Shown: positions 28,969 through 38,639, numbered from the stretch's first letter. The stretch: 64,000 nt of DNA from Actinobacillus capsulatus DSM 19761 (GCF_000374285.1 NZ_KB893932.1:103180-167179); one strand, 5' to 3'. Notes: generated by a model not told the origin, from the sequence alone. Numbers and translations are program-made.

Positions 28969-28984
28969 TACTCCTTAAGAGGTA
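28969..28984 (-). promoter_or_regulatory. NarL/NarP 7-2-7 site upstream of nrfA
   Basis: TACTCCT and AGAGGTA form an inverted pair of heptamers separated by two bases, matching every position of the 7-2-7 consensus (TACYYMT-N2-AKRRGTA). Its spacing from the FNR box is close to the 33 bp seen at the E. coli nrfA promoter. It implies nitrate/nitrite-responsive regulation, in this family usually through NarP. Confidence 0.78.
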
Positions 28985-29060
28985 TGCATTTTTCGCTTAC
29001 CTAACCATCCCTTTTTATGATTTGCTGTAATAAAAGAAATATAAATCAGACTGGGCTAAA

Positions 29061-29088
29061 TTGACTTTTTTATAATTGTTCTTAAAAT
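29061..29088 (+). promoter_or_regulatory. Probable promoter of ldhA
   Basis: TTGACT at 29061-29066 and TAAAAT at 29083-29088 are separated by 16 bases and lie about 50 bp upstream of the ldhA start. A TATAAT at 29071-29076 is an alternative -10 with a weaker upstream box. Confidence 0.5.
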
Positions 29089-29138
29089 AAACAATAACCA
29101 ACTAAAAAAGTAGGATTTTTTATTTTGCAGGAGTAATC

Positions 29139-30134
29139 ATGAAAATCGCCGTTTACAGCACTAAAAATTACGATCGTAAATATCTCGAATTAGCCAATCA
29201 ACAATATGGCTTTCAACTTGAATTCTTTGATTTTATGCTAAGTGAACGCACCGCCAAAATGGCAGAAGGTTGCCAAGCGGTGTGTATTTTCGTAAATGAT
29301 GATGCAAGCACTAATGTTTTGGAATCACTAGCTAAAGCAGGTGTAAAAATTGTGGCGCTACGCTGCGCCGGTTTTAACAACGTTGATTTAAAAGCAGCTC
29401 AAAAACTCGGTTTACAAGTTGTGCGTGTGCCGGCTTATTCACCGGAAGCGGTTGCCGAGCACGCAGTTGCATTAATGCTAAGTTTAAATCGCCGTATCCA
29501 CCGTGCTTATCAACGCACACGAGATGCAAATTTCTCTTTAGAGGGCTTAATTGGCTTTAATATGCATGGTAAGACGGTCGGTATTATTGGTACCGGCAAA
29601 ATTGGGTTGGCAACAATGCGGATCCTCAAAGGTTTCGGTATGGATATCTTAGCTTTCGATCCGTTTAAAAACCCTGCTACCGAAGCGATCGGTGCTAAGT
29701 ATGTCGAGCTTGATGAGCTGTATGCGAAATCTCACATTATCAGTTTGCACTGCCCTGCGACACCGGAAAATTATCATTTATTAAATAAGCAGGCTTTTGA
29801 CAAAATGCGAGACGGCGTGATGATTATTAATACCAGTCGTGGCGGGTTAATTGATTCTTCTGCTGCAATTGAAGCCTTAAAACAACAACGCATCGGTGCA
29901 TTAGGGATGGATGTCTATGAAAATGAACGTGATTTATTCTTCGAAGATAAATCGAACGATGTCATTTTAGATGATGTTTTCCGCCGTTTATCTTCTTGTC
30001 ATAACGTCTTGTTTACCGGACACCAAGCATTTTTGACAGCTGAAGCGTTAACCAATATTTCAGAAGTCACGCTAAGTAATATTCAACATATTCATAATAA
30101 TGAAGTGTGTCCAAATCTAGTGTTAGCATCTTAA
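29139..30134 (+). CDS. ldhA: Fermentative D-lactate dehydrogenase
   Basis: A 331-residue cytoplasmic NADH-dependent enzyme reducing pyruvate to D-lactate. It belongs to the D-2-hydroxyacid dehydrogenase family. The NAD-binding GTGKIG lies near residues 151-156, and the catalytic histidine is in the GHQAF segment near residue 295. It starts with MKIAVYSTKNYDRKY, close to the E. coli and Haemophilus LdhA start, and has AGGAG eight bases upstream. It is divergent from nrfA, so an anaerobic respiration operon and a fermentation gene share a 329-bp control region. Confidence 0.95.
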   Translation: MKIAVYSTKNYDRKYLELANQQYGFQLEFFDFMLSERTAKMAEGCQAVCIFVNDDASTNVLESLAKAGVKIVALRCAGFNNVDLKAAQKLGLQVVRVPAYSPEAVAEHAVALMLSLNRRIHRAYQRTRDANFSLEGLIGFNMHGKTVGIIGTGKIGLATMRILKGFGMDILAFDPFKNPATEAIGAKYVELDELYAKSHIISLHCPATPENYHLLNKQAFDKMRDGVMIINTSRGGLIDSSAAIEALKQQRIGALGMDVYENERDLFFEDKSNDVILDDVFRRLSSCHNVLFTGHQAFLTAEALTNISEVTLSNIQHIHNNEVCPNLVLAS

Positions 30135-30141
30135 CCCCAAC

Positions 30142-30195
30142 AAGCGGTCAATTTTGCATATTTTTTTGCAAATTTTACGCCAAAATTGATCGCTT
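30142..30195 (+). terminator. Inverted uptake-signal hairpin after ldhA
   Basis: A 15-bp stem (AAGCGGTCAATTTTG with CAAAATTGATCGCTT, one G-T pair) encloses a 24-base loop and is followed by TCTTT. The left arm contains an Apl-type uptake signal core, ACAAGCGGT. It probably acts as the ldhA terminator. Confidence 0.6.
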
Positions 30196-30337
30196 TCTTT
30201 CCAAATCTGCTTTCTCTAATTCTAAATTTCCAGCATTTTTGCTGATTACAGGTTTAAAAATCCTTAAATCTATGTTATCAATAACGCCTTTAATTTTATA
30301 AATTTAATTAAATAATTATAACTAGGACACAACAAAA

Positions 30338-31990
30338 ATGAACGGTGCAAATTTAGTCATTGAAAGTCTAAAAGCACAGGGTGTGACCACGCTATTCGGT
30401 TATCCGGGCGGTGCGATTATGCCTACTTATGATGCGCTTTACGACTCAGGTTTAGATCATTTATTAGTTCGCAATGAACAGGGTGCGGCAATGGCTGCAA
30501 TTGGATATGCGCGTGCAACGGGCAAAGTGGGTGTTTGTATCGCGACATCCGGTCCCGGTGCAACCAACCTAATTACCGGCTTGGGTGATGCGGCATTAGA
30601 TTCAATTCCGGTAGTGGCAATTACTGGTCAAGTTGCTTCACATTTAATCGGTACGGACGCTTTCCAAGAAGCGGATGTACTAGGTCTTTCACTCGCTTGT
30701 ACCAAACATAGTTTCATCGTTCAAAACGTAGAAGAATTACCTGAAATTATCGCACGTGCATTCCAAATCGCACAAAGCGGTCGCTCGGGTCCCGTGTTAG
30801 TCGATATTCCTCGTGATGTGCAATTAGCTCCAACGTCAGGCAAACCGATTGTTTATCCGAAACAAGCGCCGAGCACTCAAAATGCCGAAAATCTGGCACA
30901 AGCCAAAACACTTATCGCTCAAGCTAAACGCCCGGTATTATATGTCGGTGGCGGTGTCGGTATGGCTGGCGGCGTACAAGCGGTCAGAAATTTCTTAAAA
31001 ATTACCAATATGCCATCTGTCTCCACCTTAAAAGGTTTAGGCACCATCGAAGCGGATGCGCCGCTTTATATGGGGATGATTGGTATGCACGGTACCAAAG
31101 CGGCAAACTATGCGGTACAAGAATGTGATCTGCTGATTGCTTGCGGTGCACGTTTTGATGACCGAGTAACCGGTAAACTCGATACCTTCGCGCCATATGC
31201 CAAAGTAATTCATATTGATATTGATAGCGCTGAAATTAACAAATTACGTAAAGTACAGGTTGCATTACAAGGCGATCTAATTGAAGCGGTAAATGCTTTA
31301 GCGCAACCACTAGATATCGCTCCTTGGCGTGAAGATGTTAAACGCTTAAAAGCAGACTTAGATTTCCAATATGTTGATAATGCGGGTGAAGGCGATATAG
31401 ATGCCAAAGCATTATTAAACACACTTTCACAACGTAAACCGAAAAATGCGATTATCACCACTGACGTTGGTCAACACCAAATGTGGTCGGCACAACATTT
31501 ACAGCATTTTGCGCCGGAAAATTTCATTACCTCGGCAGGCTTCGGTACGATGGGCTTCGGTTTGCCAGCAGCAGTCGGAGCGGTAAAAGCACGCCCGAAT
31601 GATCCTGTGATTTTAGTCACCGGTGACGGCTCAATTATGATGAATATTCAGGAATTGGGTTCTATTAAACGTGGTAACTTACCTGTTAAAATTTTATTAC
31701 TGGATAACCAACGTTTAGGTATGGTGCGCCAATGGCAATCGCTCTTCTTCCACGGTCGTCACAGTAACACGATTTTAGATGATAACCCTGATTTCGTAGT
31801 GCTTGCTTCAGCATTTGGTATTAAAGGCGAACGTATTAAGAAAGCTAGTGAAGTCTCTGATGCGTTAGACCGCTTACTAAATGCGGAAGGTGCTTACTTA
31901 TTACACGTTTGTATTCCGGAAGAAGATAACGTATGGCCGCTTGTGCCGCCGGGTGCTTGTAATACGGATATGCTGGACGATGAAGTTTAG
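30338..31990 (+). CDS. ilvG: Acetolactate synthase II, large subunit
   Basis: A 550-residue thiamine-diphosphate enzyme that condenses pyruvate with pyruvate or 2-oxobutyrate in isoleucine, valine and leucine synthesis. It begins [16 protein letters not shown] and has the conserved [10 protein letters not shown] and EQGAAMAA segments with the catalytic Glu, plus the ThDP motif [14 protein letters not shown] near residue 430. The start matches E. coli IlvG. The frame is intact, unlike E. coli K-12, where ilvG is frameshifted. ilvM follows 18 bp later. A clear leader-peptide attenuator was not found upstream. Confidence 0.95.
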   Translation: MNGANLVIESLKAQGVTTLFGYPGGAIMPTYDALYDSGLDHLLVRNEQGAAMAAIGYARATGKVGVCIATSGPGATNLITGLGDAALDSIPVVAITGQVASHLIGTDAFQEADVLGLSLACTKHSFIVQNVEELPEIIARAFQIAQSGRSGPVLVDIPRDVQLAPTSGKPIVYPKQAPSTQNAENLAQAKTLIAQAKRPVLYVGGGVGMAGGVQAVRNFLKITNMPSVSTLKGLGTIEADAPLYMGMIGMHGTKAANYAVQECDLLIACGARFDDRVTGKLDTFAPYAKVIHIDIDSAEINKLRKVQVALQGDLIEAVNALAQPLDIAPWREDVKRLKADLDFQYVDNAGEGDIDAKALLNTLSQRKPKNAIITTDVGQHQMWSAQHLQHFAPENFITSAGFGTMGFGLPAAVGAVKARPNDPVILVTGDGSIMMNIQELGSIKRGNLPVKILLLDNQRLGMVRQWQSLFFHGRHSNTILDDNPDFVVLASAFGIKGERIKKASEVSDALDRLLNAEGAYLLHVCIPEEDNVWPLVPPGACNTDMLDDEV

Positions 31991-32008
31991 GTGTTGAGGA
32001 GAATAATA

Positions 32009-32227
32009 ATGCAACGTTACGATTTAACTATTAAAGCTAATACACGTCCTGAAACACTTGAACGTATTTTACGAGTGATTCGCCACCGAGGTTTTGGGGT
32101 ACTGAACCTGCAAGCGGTTAATTCCGGCGAAGAAATTGCAATTCAGCTCACTCTACAGAGCCAACGTGATATTTCGTTACTTACCGCACAACTTGAAAAA
32201 TTATTTGATGTCTTAGCGGTGAGCTAA
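32009..32227 (+). CDS. ilvM: Acetolactate synthase II, small subunit
   Basis: A 72-residue ACT-domain protein (ETLERILRVIRHRGFGV) that stabilises and activates IlvG. The start was set at the ATG at 32009 because AGGAG lies seven bases upstream and the protein then aligns with E. coli IlvM. A GTG six codons earlier, right at the ilvG stop, is an alternative. It is cotranscribed with ilvG. Confidence 0.92.
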   Translation: MQRYDLTIKANTRPETLERILRVIRHRGFGVLNLQAVNSGEEIAIQLTLQSQRDISLLTAQLEKLFDVLAVS

Positions 32228-32339
32228 CTAATCAGGGATAGCGTCAAAGCGAAATACTGTATAAAATAAAAGACTGTTTGGCGAAGCAATACTGTTTCGC
32301 CCATTTTACCAACCATTTATTGATCAATAAGGAAATAAA

Positions 32340-32873
32340 ATGGCAGATTTTAACAAAATCTTAACTCCGGGTGATGTTGATGCAGGTATAATCAACGTCG
32401 TAAACGAAATTCCAGAAGGCAGCTGCCACAAAATTGAATGGAACCGTAAATTAGGTGCATTCCAATTAGACCGTGTTGAACCGGCTATCTTCGCAAAACC
32501 GACTAACTACGGTTTCATTCCACAAACATTAGATGAAGACGGCGATGAATTAGATGTGTTATTAATTACACGCCAACCGTTAGCAACAGGTGTATTCCTT
32601 GAAGCGAAAGTTATCGGTGTAATGAAATTCGTTGATGACGGCGAAGTAGATGACAAAATCGTATGTGTACCGGCAGACGACCGTGACTCAGGTAATGCAT
32701 ATAACTCATTAGCAGATTTACCAGCACAATTAATCAAACAAATCGAATTCCACTTCAACAACTACAAAGCACTGAAAAAACCAGGTTCAACTGTTGTTCA
32801 ACACTGGGGTGATGTAGAAGAAGCGAAAGAAGTTATTCGTGAATCAATCAAACGTTGGGACGAGCAAAAATAA
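32340..32873 (+). CDS. ppa: Inorganic pyrophosphatase
   Basis: A 177-residue family I soluble pyrophosphatase that hydrolyses PPi to phosphate in the cytoplasm and drives biosynthetic reactions forward. The signature DEDGDELDVLL, near residues 64-74, holds metal-binding aspartates. The length matches E. coli Ppa (176). A strong hairpin terminator follows the gene. Codon use is highly biased, as expected for an abundant protein. Confidence 0.96.
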   Translation: MADFNKILTPGDVDAGIINVVNEIPEGSCHKIEWNRKLGAFQLDRVEPAIFAKPTNYGFIPQTLDEDGDELDVLLITRQPLATGVFLEAKVIGVMKFVDDGEVDDKIVCVPADDRDSGNAYNSLADLPAQLIKQIEFHFNNYKALKKPGSTVVQHWGDVEEAKEVIRESIKRWDEQK

Positions 32874-32884
32874 TCTTCCCGCGT

Positions 32885-32923
32885 AAAAATAAAGGCAATT
32901 CACTTCGAATTGCCTTTATTTTT
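32885..32923 (+). terminator. Terminator after ppa
   Basis: A perfect 16-bp stem (AAAAATAAAGGCAATT with its complement) with a 7-base loop lies 11 bases after the ppa stop, and its right arm ends in TTTATTTTT. The A-rich left arm would also allow termination from the other side. Confidence 0.88.
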
Positions 32924-33049
32924 AATTTTAATAATATGCAAAAATACCCCAAAAATTGACCGCTTGTTTTAGGATTTTAAGCGGTGTGCTAATATATTAG
33001 CAATCTATTTATCCATTACAAACACAACTGAAATAACATTGGAGAGATT

Positions 33050-34885
33050 ATGCCTATTTTACGTTCAGCAACCTCAACGCAAGGTCGCAATATGGCAGGC
33101 GCACGTGCATTATGGCGTGCAACAGGAATGAAAGAAAACGACTTCGGCAAACCGATTATTGCCGTGGTAAATTCATTTACCCAATTTGTACCGGGTCACG
33201 TCCACTTACGTGATATGGGTAAACTGGTTGCTGAACAAATTGAAGCAGCTGGCGGTGTTGCAAAAGAATTTAATACAATTGCAGTGGATGACGGTATCGC
33301 AATGGGTCACGGTGGTATGCTTTACTCATTACCAAGCCGTGATTTAATTGCTGACTCGGTGGAATATATGGTCAACGCGCACTGTGCCGATGCGATGGTG
33401 TGTATTTCAAACTGTGACAAAATCACCCCGGGAATGTTAATGGCAGCAATGCGCTTAAATATTCCAGCGGTATTTGTGTCAGGCGGTCCGATGGAAGCGG
33501 GTAAAACCAAATTATCCAATCAACTCATCAAATTAGACTTAGTTGATGCAATGATGAAAAGTGCCGACAAAACCGTGTGTGACGATGACGTAGATGCAAT
33601 CGAAAAATCCGCTTGCCCGACTTGCGGTTCATGCTCAGGTATGTTCACCGCCAACTCAATGAACTGCTTAACCGAAGCATTAGGTTTATCTTTACCGGGC
33701 AACGGTTCAATGTTAGCCACCCACGCCGACCGTAAAGAATTATTTTTAACTGCCGGTCGCCAAATCGTTGAACTTTGCAAACGTTATTACGAGCAAGACG
33801 ATGCGAGCGTATTACCACGTTCAATCGCAACCAAAGCAGCATTTGAAAATGCAATGAGCTTAGATATCGCAATGGGCGGTTCAACCAATACGGTTTTACA
33901 CTTATTAGCCGCAGCACAAGAAGCGGAAGTGGATTTCACTATGGCGGATATCGACCGCTTATCACGCAAAGTGCCGTGCTTATCGAAAGTTGCCCCAAAT
34001 ACCAATAAATACCATATGGAAGACGTGCACCGTGCCGGCGGTATTATGGCAATTTTAGGCGAACTTGAACGTGCCGATTTATTACATTCAGACACACGTA
34101 CCGTATTAGGTATGACGATCGGCGAACAGATTGCTAAATACGACATTACCCTCACGAAAGACGAGGCAGTGCATAAATTCTTCCGTGCCGGTCCGGCAGG
34201 TATTCGTACTACTAAAGCATTCTCACAAGATTGCCGTTGGGATACGGTAGATGACGACCGTAAAAATGGTTGTATCCGTTCAAAAGAATTTGCCTATAGC
34301 CAAGACGGCGGCTTAGCAATGCTGACCGGTAATATCGCACTAGACGGCTGTATCGTAAAAACTGCCGGTGTAGATGAATCCATCTTAAAATTCACCGGTG
34401 ATGCGATTGTGTTTGAAAGCCAAGAAGAAGCGGTGGAAGGTATTTTAGGCGGTAAAGTGCGTGCAGGTCACGTAGTAATTATTCGTTACGAAGGCCCGAA
34501 AGGCGGCCCGGGTATGCAAGAAATGTTGTATCCGACCACTTACTTAAAATCAATCGGTTTAGGCAAAGAATGTGCGTTATTAACTGACGGTCGTTTCTCC
34601 GGCGGTACATCAGGTTTATCTATCGGTCACTGCTCACCGGAAGCAGCTTCCGGCGGTACAATCGGTTTAGTGCGTGACGGTGATAAAATCGCGATCGATA
34701 TTCCAAACCGTTCAATCCAACTTTTAGTTTCAGATGGAGAATTAGCGATCCGCCGTGCGGAACAAGATGCGAAAGGCTGGAAACCGGCAAATCGCCAACG
34801 TGAAGTTTCGATGGCGTTGAAAATGTTTGGTCACTTCGCAACCTCTGCAGACAAAGGTGCCGTGCGTGATAAAACCAAACTATAA
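33050..34885 (+). CDS. ilvD: Dihydroxy-acid dehydratase
   Basis: A 611-residue iron-sulfur enzyme that dehydrates 2,3-dihydroxy acids to 2-oxo acids, the third common step in branched-chain amino-acid synthesis. Cluster cysteines are seen in [11 protein letters not shown] (near residue 122) and [18 protein letters not shown] (near 190). Length and start ([19 protein letters not shown]) match E. coli IlvD (616). AGAG precedes the start. It is a single-gene unit closed by an uptake-signal hairpin. Confidence 0.96.
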   Translation: MPILRSATSTQGRNMAGARALWRATGMKENDFGKPIIAVVNSFTQFVPGHVHLRDMGKLVAEQIEAAGGVAKEFNTIAVDDGIAMGHGGMLYSLPSRDLIADSVEYMVNAHCADAMVCISNCDKITPGMLMAAMRLNIPAVFVSGGPMEAGKTKLSNQLIKLDLVDAMMKSADKTVCDDDVDAIEKSACPTCGSCSGMFTANSMNCLTEALGLSLPGNGSMLATHADRKELFLTAGRQIVELCKRYYEQDDASVLPRSIATKAAFENAMSLDIAMGGSTNTVLHLLAAAQEAEVDFTMADIDRLSRKVPCLSKVAPNTNKYHMEDVHRAGGIMAILGELERADLLHSDTRTVLGMTIGEQIAKYDITLTKDEAVHKFFRAGPAGIRTTKAFSQDCRWDTVDDDRKNGCIRSKEFAYSQDGGLAMLTGNIALDGCIVKTAGVDESILKFTGDAIVFESQEEAVEGILGGKVRAGHVVIIRYEGPKGGPGMQEMLYPTTYLKSIGLGKECALLTDGRFSGGTSGLSIGHCSPEAASGGTIGLVRDGDKIAIDIPNRSIQLLVSDGELAIRRAEQDAKGWKPANRQREVSMALKMFGHFATSADKGAVRDKTKL

Positions 34886-34906
34886 AATCTATTAATTAAA
34901 ACTTAT

Positions 34907-34976
34907 AAAAGCGGTCAAATTTCGCTAGAAAATTGCAAAATAATTTGCAAAAATTCGCGCAAATTTGACCGCTTTT
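34907..34976 (+). terminator. Inverted uptake-signal hairpin after ilvD
   Basis: A 16-bp perfect stem (AAAAGCGGTCAAATTT and its complement) flanks 38 bases that contain a smaller TTGCAAA palindrome. The right arm runs into GCTTTTTGG. Both arms derive from uptake signal sequences with the extended AAATTT part. Confidence 0.65.
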
Positions 34977-35012
34977 TGGTCTCCATTTGAGATCTATTTA
35001 TTAGGAATGTAA

Positions 35013-35843
35013 ATGTTTGATTTGTTTTTATCGCTAAACCCGATTTTACAAGCGTTTATCGCCGGTTTATTTACTTGGGGCTGTACTGTTTTTGGCGCTG
35101 CTTTTGTCTATTTCTTTAAAACGGTAAACCGTAAATTACTTGATGTAATGATGGGCTTTGCCGCCGGTGTGATGATTGCCGCTTCGTTTTGGTCACTACT
35201 CGCTCCAGCACTCGAATATGCCGAACCAAGCTATGGATCACTAGCATGGCTACCTGCTGCGGTCGGCTTTCTTGCTGGCGGATTCTTTTTGCGTGTGATC
35301 GATCATATCGTTCCGCACTTACATCTAAGTAAACCGCTTGTCGATGCGGAAGGAATGCCGAAGTTCAAAAAGCATCTATCTAAAAGTATGCTATTGTTTT
35401 TAGCTATCACTATTCACAATATTCCGGAAGGGCTTGCCCTCGGAGTAACGTTTGGCGCTTTAGCATCCGATGTTGCCGATCACCAAACCATGCTCACCGC
35501 TGCTCTCGGTTTAGCCGTCGGGATTGGTTTACAAAACATTCCTGAAGGTTCGTCCCTTTCTTTACCGCTGAGAGGCGAAGGACAAAGCCGCAAAAAATCT
35601 TTCTTATGGGGGGCGATGTCTGCGGTGGTTGAACCAATTGCTGCGGTCATCGGTGCGGCATTTGTGCTTTCCATGACAGCAATTCTGCCTTATGCGCTCG
35701 CATTCGCTGCCGGCGCGATGATCTTCGTGGTGGTGGAAGAGCTGATTCCTGAGTCGCAAAGTGGCGGAAATACAGATATTGCCACCTTAGGTCTAATGGC
35801 GGGATTTGTAATTATGATGGTATTAGATGTCGCTTTAGGCTAA
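35013..35843 (+). CDS. ZIP-family divalent metal transporter
   Basis: A 276-residue inner-membrane protein with about eight transmembrane segments. The ZIP metal-path motif HNIPEGLALGV occurs near residue 135 and a second QNIPEGSSLSLPL near residue 180. This pattern fits the GufA branch of ZIP zinc or iron importers. The central loop contains HIVPHLHLSK, a His-rich stretch as in other ZIP proteins. Substrate is inferred from the family only. The preceding ilvD hairpin suggests an independent promoter. A gene for a DUF805 protein follows 39 bp later. Confidence 0.85.
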   Translation: MFDLFLSLNPILQAFIAGLFTWGCTVFGAAFVYFFKTVNRKLLDVMMGFAAGVMIAASFWSLLAPALEYAEPSYGSLAWLPAAVGFLAGGFFLRVIDHIVPHLHLSKPLVDAEGMPKFKKHLSKSMLLFLAITIHNIPEGLALGVTFGALASDVADHQTMLTAALGLAVGIGLQNIPEGSSLSLPLRGEGQSRKKSFLWGAMSAVVEPIAAVIGAAFVLSMTAILPYALAFAAGAMIFVVVEELIPESQSGGNTDIATLGLMAGFVIMMVLDVALG

Positions 35844-35882
35844 GCTACGCGCCTATTTTGATCGTTACCCAAAGGAATTTGT

Positions 35883-36299
35883 ATGATTTGGTACAAAGCA
35901 CTGTTTTCACTTCAAGGAAGACTCAATCGTCAGGGCTTTTGGATCGGCTTTGCGATTAACTTTATTTTCTTATTTATTGTCGCAAATTTTTGGTTAAATC
36001 CGACCGCTTTCAATCTGATCAGTTTGCTTCCGCTTGCATTATCGTTATATAGCTTATCTGCGGTAATTATTAAACGCCTACACGATCGCAACCGCTCCGG
36101 AAAAGCGGTTATCATGGCATTTGTGCCGGTTGTGTGCTATGGTGTATCCCTTTCAGCTCAAGGCACAATGCAATGGTTGCTCGGGATTATGATGCCAATG
36201 TTTATCGGTACGATGTTGCTGCTGGAATGGGGTGTATTTAAAGGCAATCCGCAGGCAAACCAGTATGGGGAAAAAGGCTTAAGTATAAAACTTAGATAG
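35883..36299 (+). CDS. DUF805 small membrane protein
   Basis: A 138-residue protein with four hydrophobic segments. It opens with the DUF805 pattern WYKALFSLQGRLNRQGFWIG and has the conserved IKRLHDRNRSG loop near residue 62. The family includes E. coli YhaH and YhaI and has no established function. It lies close behind the ZIP gene on the same strand and may be cotranscribed with it. Confidence 0.85.
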   Translation: MIWYKALFSLQGRLNRQGFWIGFAINFIFLFIVANFWLNPTAFNLISLLPLALSLYSLSAVIIKRLHDRNRSGKAVIMAFVPVVCYGVSLSAQGTMQWLLGIMMPMFIGTMLLLEWGVFKGNPQANQYGEKGLSIKLR

Positions 36300-36319
36300 C
36301 TTAAGGTTAATTTTTATAT

Positions 36320-36418
36320 GTTACTTTTCTTTGCGTTGCCAAAGAAAAGTAACCAAAAGAAAGGCAACCCTACCCAGACTGCCTAATACATACTTTCTTT
36401 GGCAACGCAAAGAAAGTA
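36320..36418. repeat. Paired palindromic (REP-like) element
   Basis: Two hairpins occur about 40 bases apart. The first is a perfect 14-bp stem (GTTACTTTTCTTTG) with loop CGTTGC (36320-36353). The second is an 11-bp stem (TACTTTCTTTG) with loop GCAACG (36391-36418). The second is essentially the inverted copy of the first, so the loops are complementary. AGGCA and TGCCT between them also pair. The layout is that of a REP/BIME unit. Confidence 0.75.
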
Positions 36419-36481
36419 GGAAAAAATTAAACATCAATCAATATTTATCTATACTAAGATTAAAAAAAGAAACTATTAATA

Positions 36482-37102
36482 ATGCCCAAACTAAACTATC
36501 ACAAAACTCATTTTTTAACTTCTGCACCGAATATCCGTCATTTACCGGAAGACAATGGTGTGGAAATTGCCTTCGCCGGTCGTTCAAATGCCGGTAAATC
36601 TACTGCTCTCAATGCATTAACCAATCAAAAAAACTTAGCTAGAACCTCAAAAACACCGGGACGTACTCAGTTAATTAACTTATTTGAAGTCGAGCCGAAT
36701 TGTAAGTTGGTCGATCTACCGGGATACGGTTATGCGGCGGTGCCGGAGCAAATGAAGCTCCAATGGCAAAAAGCGTTAGGCGAATACCTACAAAAACGTG
36801 AATGCTTACATGGTGTAGTGATCTTGATGGATATTCGCCACCCGTTAAAAGATCTCGACCAACAGATGATCGAATGGGCGGTGTCTGCACAATTACCGGT
36901 ATTATTACTATTAACTAAAGCGGATAAACTTAGCCAAAGCGCAAGAAGTAAAACGGTAAAAATGGTACGAGAAGCGATTTTACCGTTCCAAGGCGATATT
37001 CAAGTCGAAGCTTATTCTGCTCTGAATAAAATCGGTATTGATAAACTAACGGCTAAACTGGACGGCTGGTTTAACGAAGTTTTTGTAGAACAGCAATTAT
37101 AA
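36482..37102 (+). CDS. engB: Ribosome-biogenesis GTPase EngB (YsxC/YihA)
   Basis: A 206-residue essential-type GTPase linked to 50S subunit assembly and cell division. G-motifs are clear: GRSNAGKST near residues 32-40, the switch-[10 protein letters not shown] near 79-86, and TKAD near 146. Length matches E. coli YihA (210). It starts just after the paired palindromic element and ends at a UUCG-type terminator. Confidence 0.95.
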   Translation: MPKLNYHKTHFLTSAPNIRHLPEDNGVEIAFAGRSNAGKSTALNALTNQKNLARTSKTPGRTQLINLFEVEPNCKLVDLPGYGYAAVPEQMKLQWQKALGEYLQKRECLHGVVILMDIRHPLKDLDQQMIEWAVSAQLPVLLLLTKADKLSQSARSKTVKMVREAILPFQGDIQVEAYSALNKIGIDKLTAKLDGWFNEVFVEQQL

Positions 37103-37108
37103 AAATTT

Positions 37109-37132
37109 AAAGCTTATCTTCGGATAAGCTTT
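37109..37132 (+). terminator. Terminator after engB
   Basis: A 10-bp stem (AAAGCTTATC / GATAAGCTTT) closes a TTCG tetraloop and is followed by CTTTTT, six bases after the engB stop. Confidence 0.88.
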
Positions 37133-37151
37133 CTTTTTACAAAGGACAATT

Positions 37152-37850
37152 ATGTTTTACGGCTATGTGATCAATCTTAATCGACATCCTCAACGTCTCC
37201 AGCGTTTTCTAGCCCATTCTGATGCCAAATATTTTGAACGAATACCGGCGATCGATAAAAAAGTATTAGATCTGCTAGATGCGCCAGACTTGTTATTTAA
37301 TACAGAAAAAATTAAATCCATCATTGGTAGAGAGATTACCTTAGGTGAAATCGCTTGTACCCTCTCGCATATTCGCTGCTGGCAGAAAATTGCGAAAAAC
37401 CCACAACTTGAATTAACCGATTTTGCCGTGATTGCTGAAGACGATATTCAACTGGTAGAGAACTTTCATTATTTCCTCAGTAATATTCTACAAGAACTGA
37501 AAAATCGCCCGAAAATCGAAATTGCATTACTACATAAATTGTCACTATTTCATGAAGGTTTTTATACGGCAAGTGCGGAGCAACGTGATTTCCGCTTTTT
37601 AACCGATAATCACTCTTCACTATTTGATGATGATGGTTCGGCGCTTTATGTGATACGTAAAGATCGTGCGATTCAGTTGGTAGAACAATTGAAAACCAAC
37701 AAACCTTATTGGTTAGCCGATCACTTTACTCATATCTGCCCAAGTCAGAATATGTTGGTGCTGAATCCATTACTCGGAAAAATTGTAAATCCGAATGATT
37801 CCGACCTTGAAGCCGATCGAGAAATTGCCAGAGCGAATAAGTCAGTATAG
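37152..37850 (+). CDS. Family-25 glycosyltransferase, LPS/LOS biosynthesis type
   Basis: A 232-residue cytoplasmic glycosyltransferase. It shows the GT25 order of motifs: YVINLNRHPQRLQRF at the N-terminus, GEIACTLSHIRCW near residue 70, and the EDD triad in VIAEDDIQL near residue 96. Relatives in Haemophilus and other Pasteurellaceae (Lex2B, LpsA, Lob types) add galactose or other sugars to lipooligosaccharide. The acceptor and sugar cannot be read from the sequence. It stands alone between engB and rraB rather than in a sugar cluster. Confidence 0.85.
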   Translation: MFYGYVINLNRHPQRLQRFLAHSDAKYFERIPAIDKKVLDLLDAPDLLFNTEKIKSIIGREITLGEIACTLSHIRCWQKIAKNPQLELTDFAVIAEDDIQLVENFHYFLSNILQELKNRPKIEIALLHKLSLFHEGFYTASAEQRDFRFLTDNHSSLFDDDGSALYVIRKDRAIQLVEQLKTNKPYWLADHFTHICPSQNMLVLNPLLGKIVNPNDSDLEADREIARANKSV

Positions 37851-37885
37851 AATGCCAAACAATTTACATTAATAAGGAAAAAACA

Positions 37886-38326
37886 ATGTACGATTTTAAT
37901 GAATTACGCCAAGAAACGGATGAGATCATCGAAAACCTGTTAAAAGATGGTTCGGATCCTGATGCGCTTTATATTATTGAACACCACGTAGCACACCGTA
38001 ATTTTGATAAACTGGAAAAATTAGTAGTTGATGCTTATAAACTCGGCTACGAAATTTCAGAAGCGGAAGAAGTTGAGGAAGAGAACGGCAAAGTGATCTT
38101 CGTGTGCGATATCGTGAGCGAAGTCAACTTAAATGCCGATATCATTACTGCCCAACAAAAAGAATTACTGCCACTGATTGAAAAAGTCGGTGCGGAATAT
38201 GAAGGCTGGGGCACTTATTTTGAAGATCCAAATGCGGAAGATGATGAATACGGTGAAGACGGCGAATTCTTCGATGACCAAGATGAAGATTTTGAGTTTG
38301 ATGAAGAAGAAATTACACATCACTAA
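37886..38326 (+). CDS. rraB: Ribonuclease E inhibitor RraB
   Basis: A 146-residue acidic protein (MYDFNELRQETDEIIENLLKDGSDPDALY) of the RraB/YjgD family, which binds RNase E and modulates mRNA decay. The last 30 residues are almost wholly Asp, Glu, Phe and Tyr, typical of this family. AAGGAA precedes the start by eight bases. A shared terminator separates it from the convergent tusA. Confidence 0.92.
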   Translation: MYDFNELRQETDEIIENLLKDGSDPDALYIIEHHVAHRNFDKLEKLVVDAYKLGYEISEAEEVEEENGKVIFVCDIVSEVNLNADIITAQQKELLPLIEKVGAEYEGWGTYFEDPNAEDDEYGEDGEFFDDQDEDFEFDEEEITHH

Positions 38327-38335
38327 TAGTTAAAA

Positions 38336-38363
38336 AATCCCCCATACGCTCGTGTGGGGGATT
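38336..38363. terminator. Terminator between convergent rraB and tusA
   Basis: The stem AATCCCCCATACG pairs with CGTGTGGGGGATT (one G-T pair) around a 2-base turn, followed by ATTTTATT on the plus strand and TTTTTTAACT on the minus strand. It can serve both genes. Confidence 0.82.
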
Positions 38364-38375
38364 ATTTTATTGTGC

Positions 38376-38615
38376 TTAAAGCCCTTTTTTGACCCAGTAA
38401 CGATATGGAGTATTTTCCGTTTCGCTATTCAGCAATTGGTGATCCATAAATTCACAGAAACTTGGAATATCTCGCGTGGTAGCCGGATCATCCGCTACAA
38501 TTAATAAAACTTCGCCTTCAACCATATTGCGGATGGTTTTGCGAGTAAGCATTACCGGCTCCGGGCAACGTAACCCAAGCGTATCTAATGTTTGATCAAT
38601 TTTTATATCCGTCAT
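38376..38615 (-). CDS. tusA: Sulfur carrier protein TusA
   Basis: A 79-residue SirA/TusA-family protein. The conserved [10 protein letters not shown] places the active cysteine at residue 17, which accepts persulfide from IscS for 2-thiolation of tRNA wobble uridine. Length matches E. coli TusA (81). Its start is only 24 bp from that of the divergent pepQ, so the two promoters must overlap each other's 5' regions. Confidence 0.95.
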   Translation of the reverse strand: MTDIKIDQTLDTLGLRCPEPVMLTRKTIRNMVEGEVLLIVADDPATTRDIPSFCEFMDHQLLNSETENTPYRYWVKKGL

Positions 38616-38639
38616 ATTTTTCTCTTATGTTTTTATCTT

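Noticed and set aside
30272..30301. Nine-codon frame rich in Leu and Ile (MLSITPLIL) before ilvG, as a possible attenuation leader
   Set aside because: No ribosome site precedes it and no terminator/antiterminator pair follows before ilvG, so it is probably chance in AT-rich DNA.
32280..32301. Small GGCGAA/TTCGCC hairpin before ppa as a terminator or riboswitch
   Set aside because: The stem is only 6 bp plus two inner pairs, without a T run or conserved aptamer features; too weak to call.
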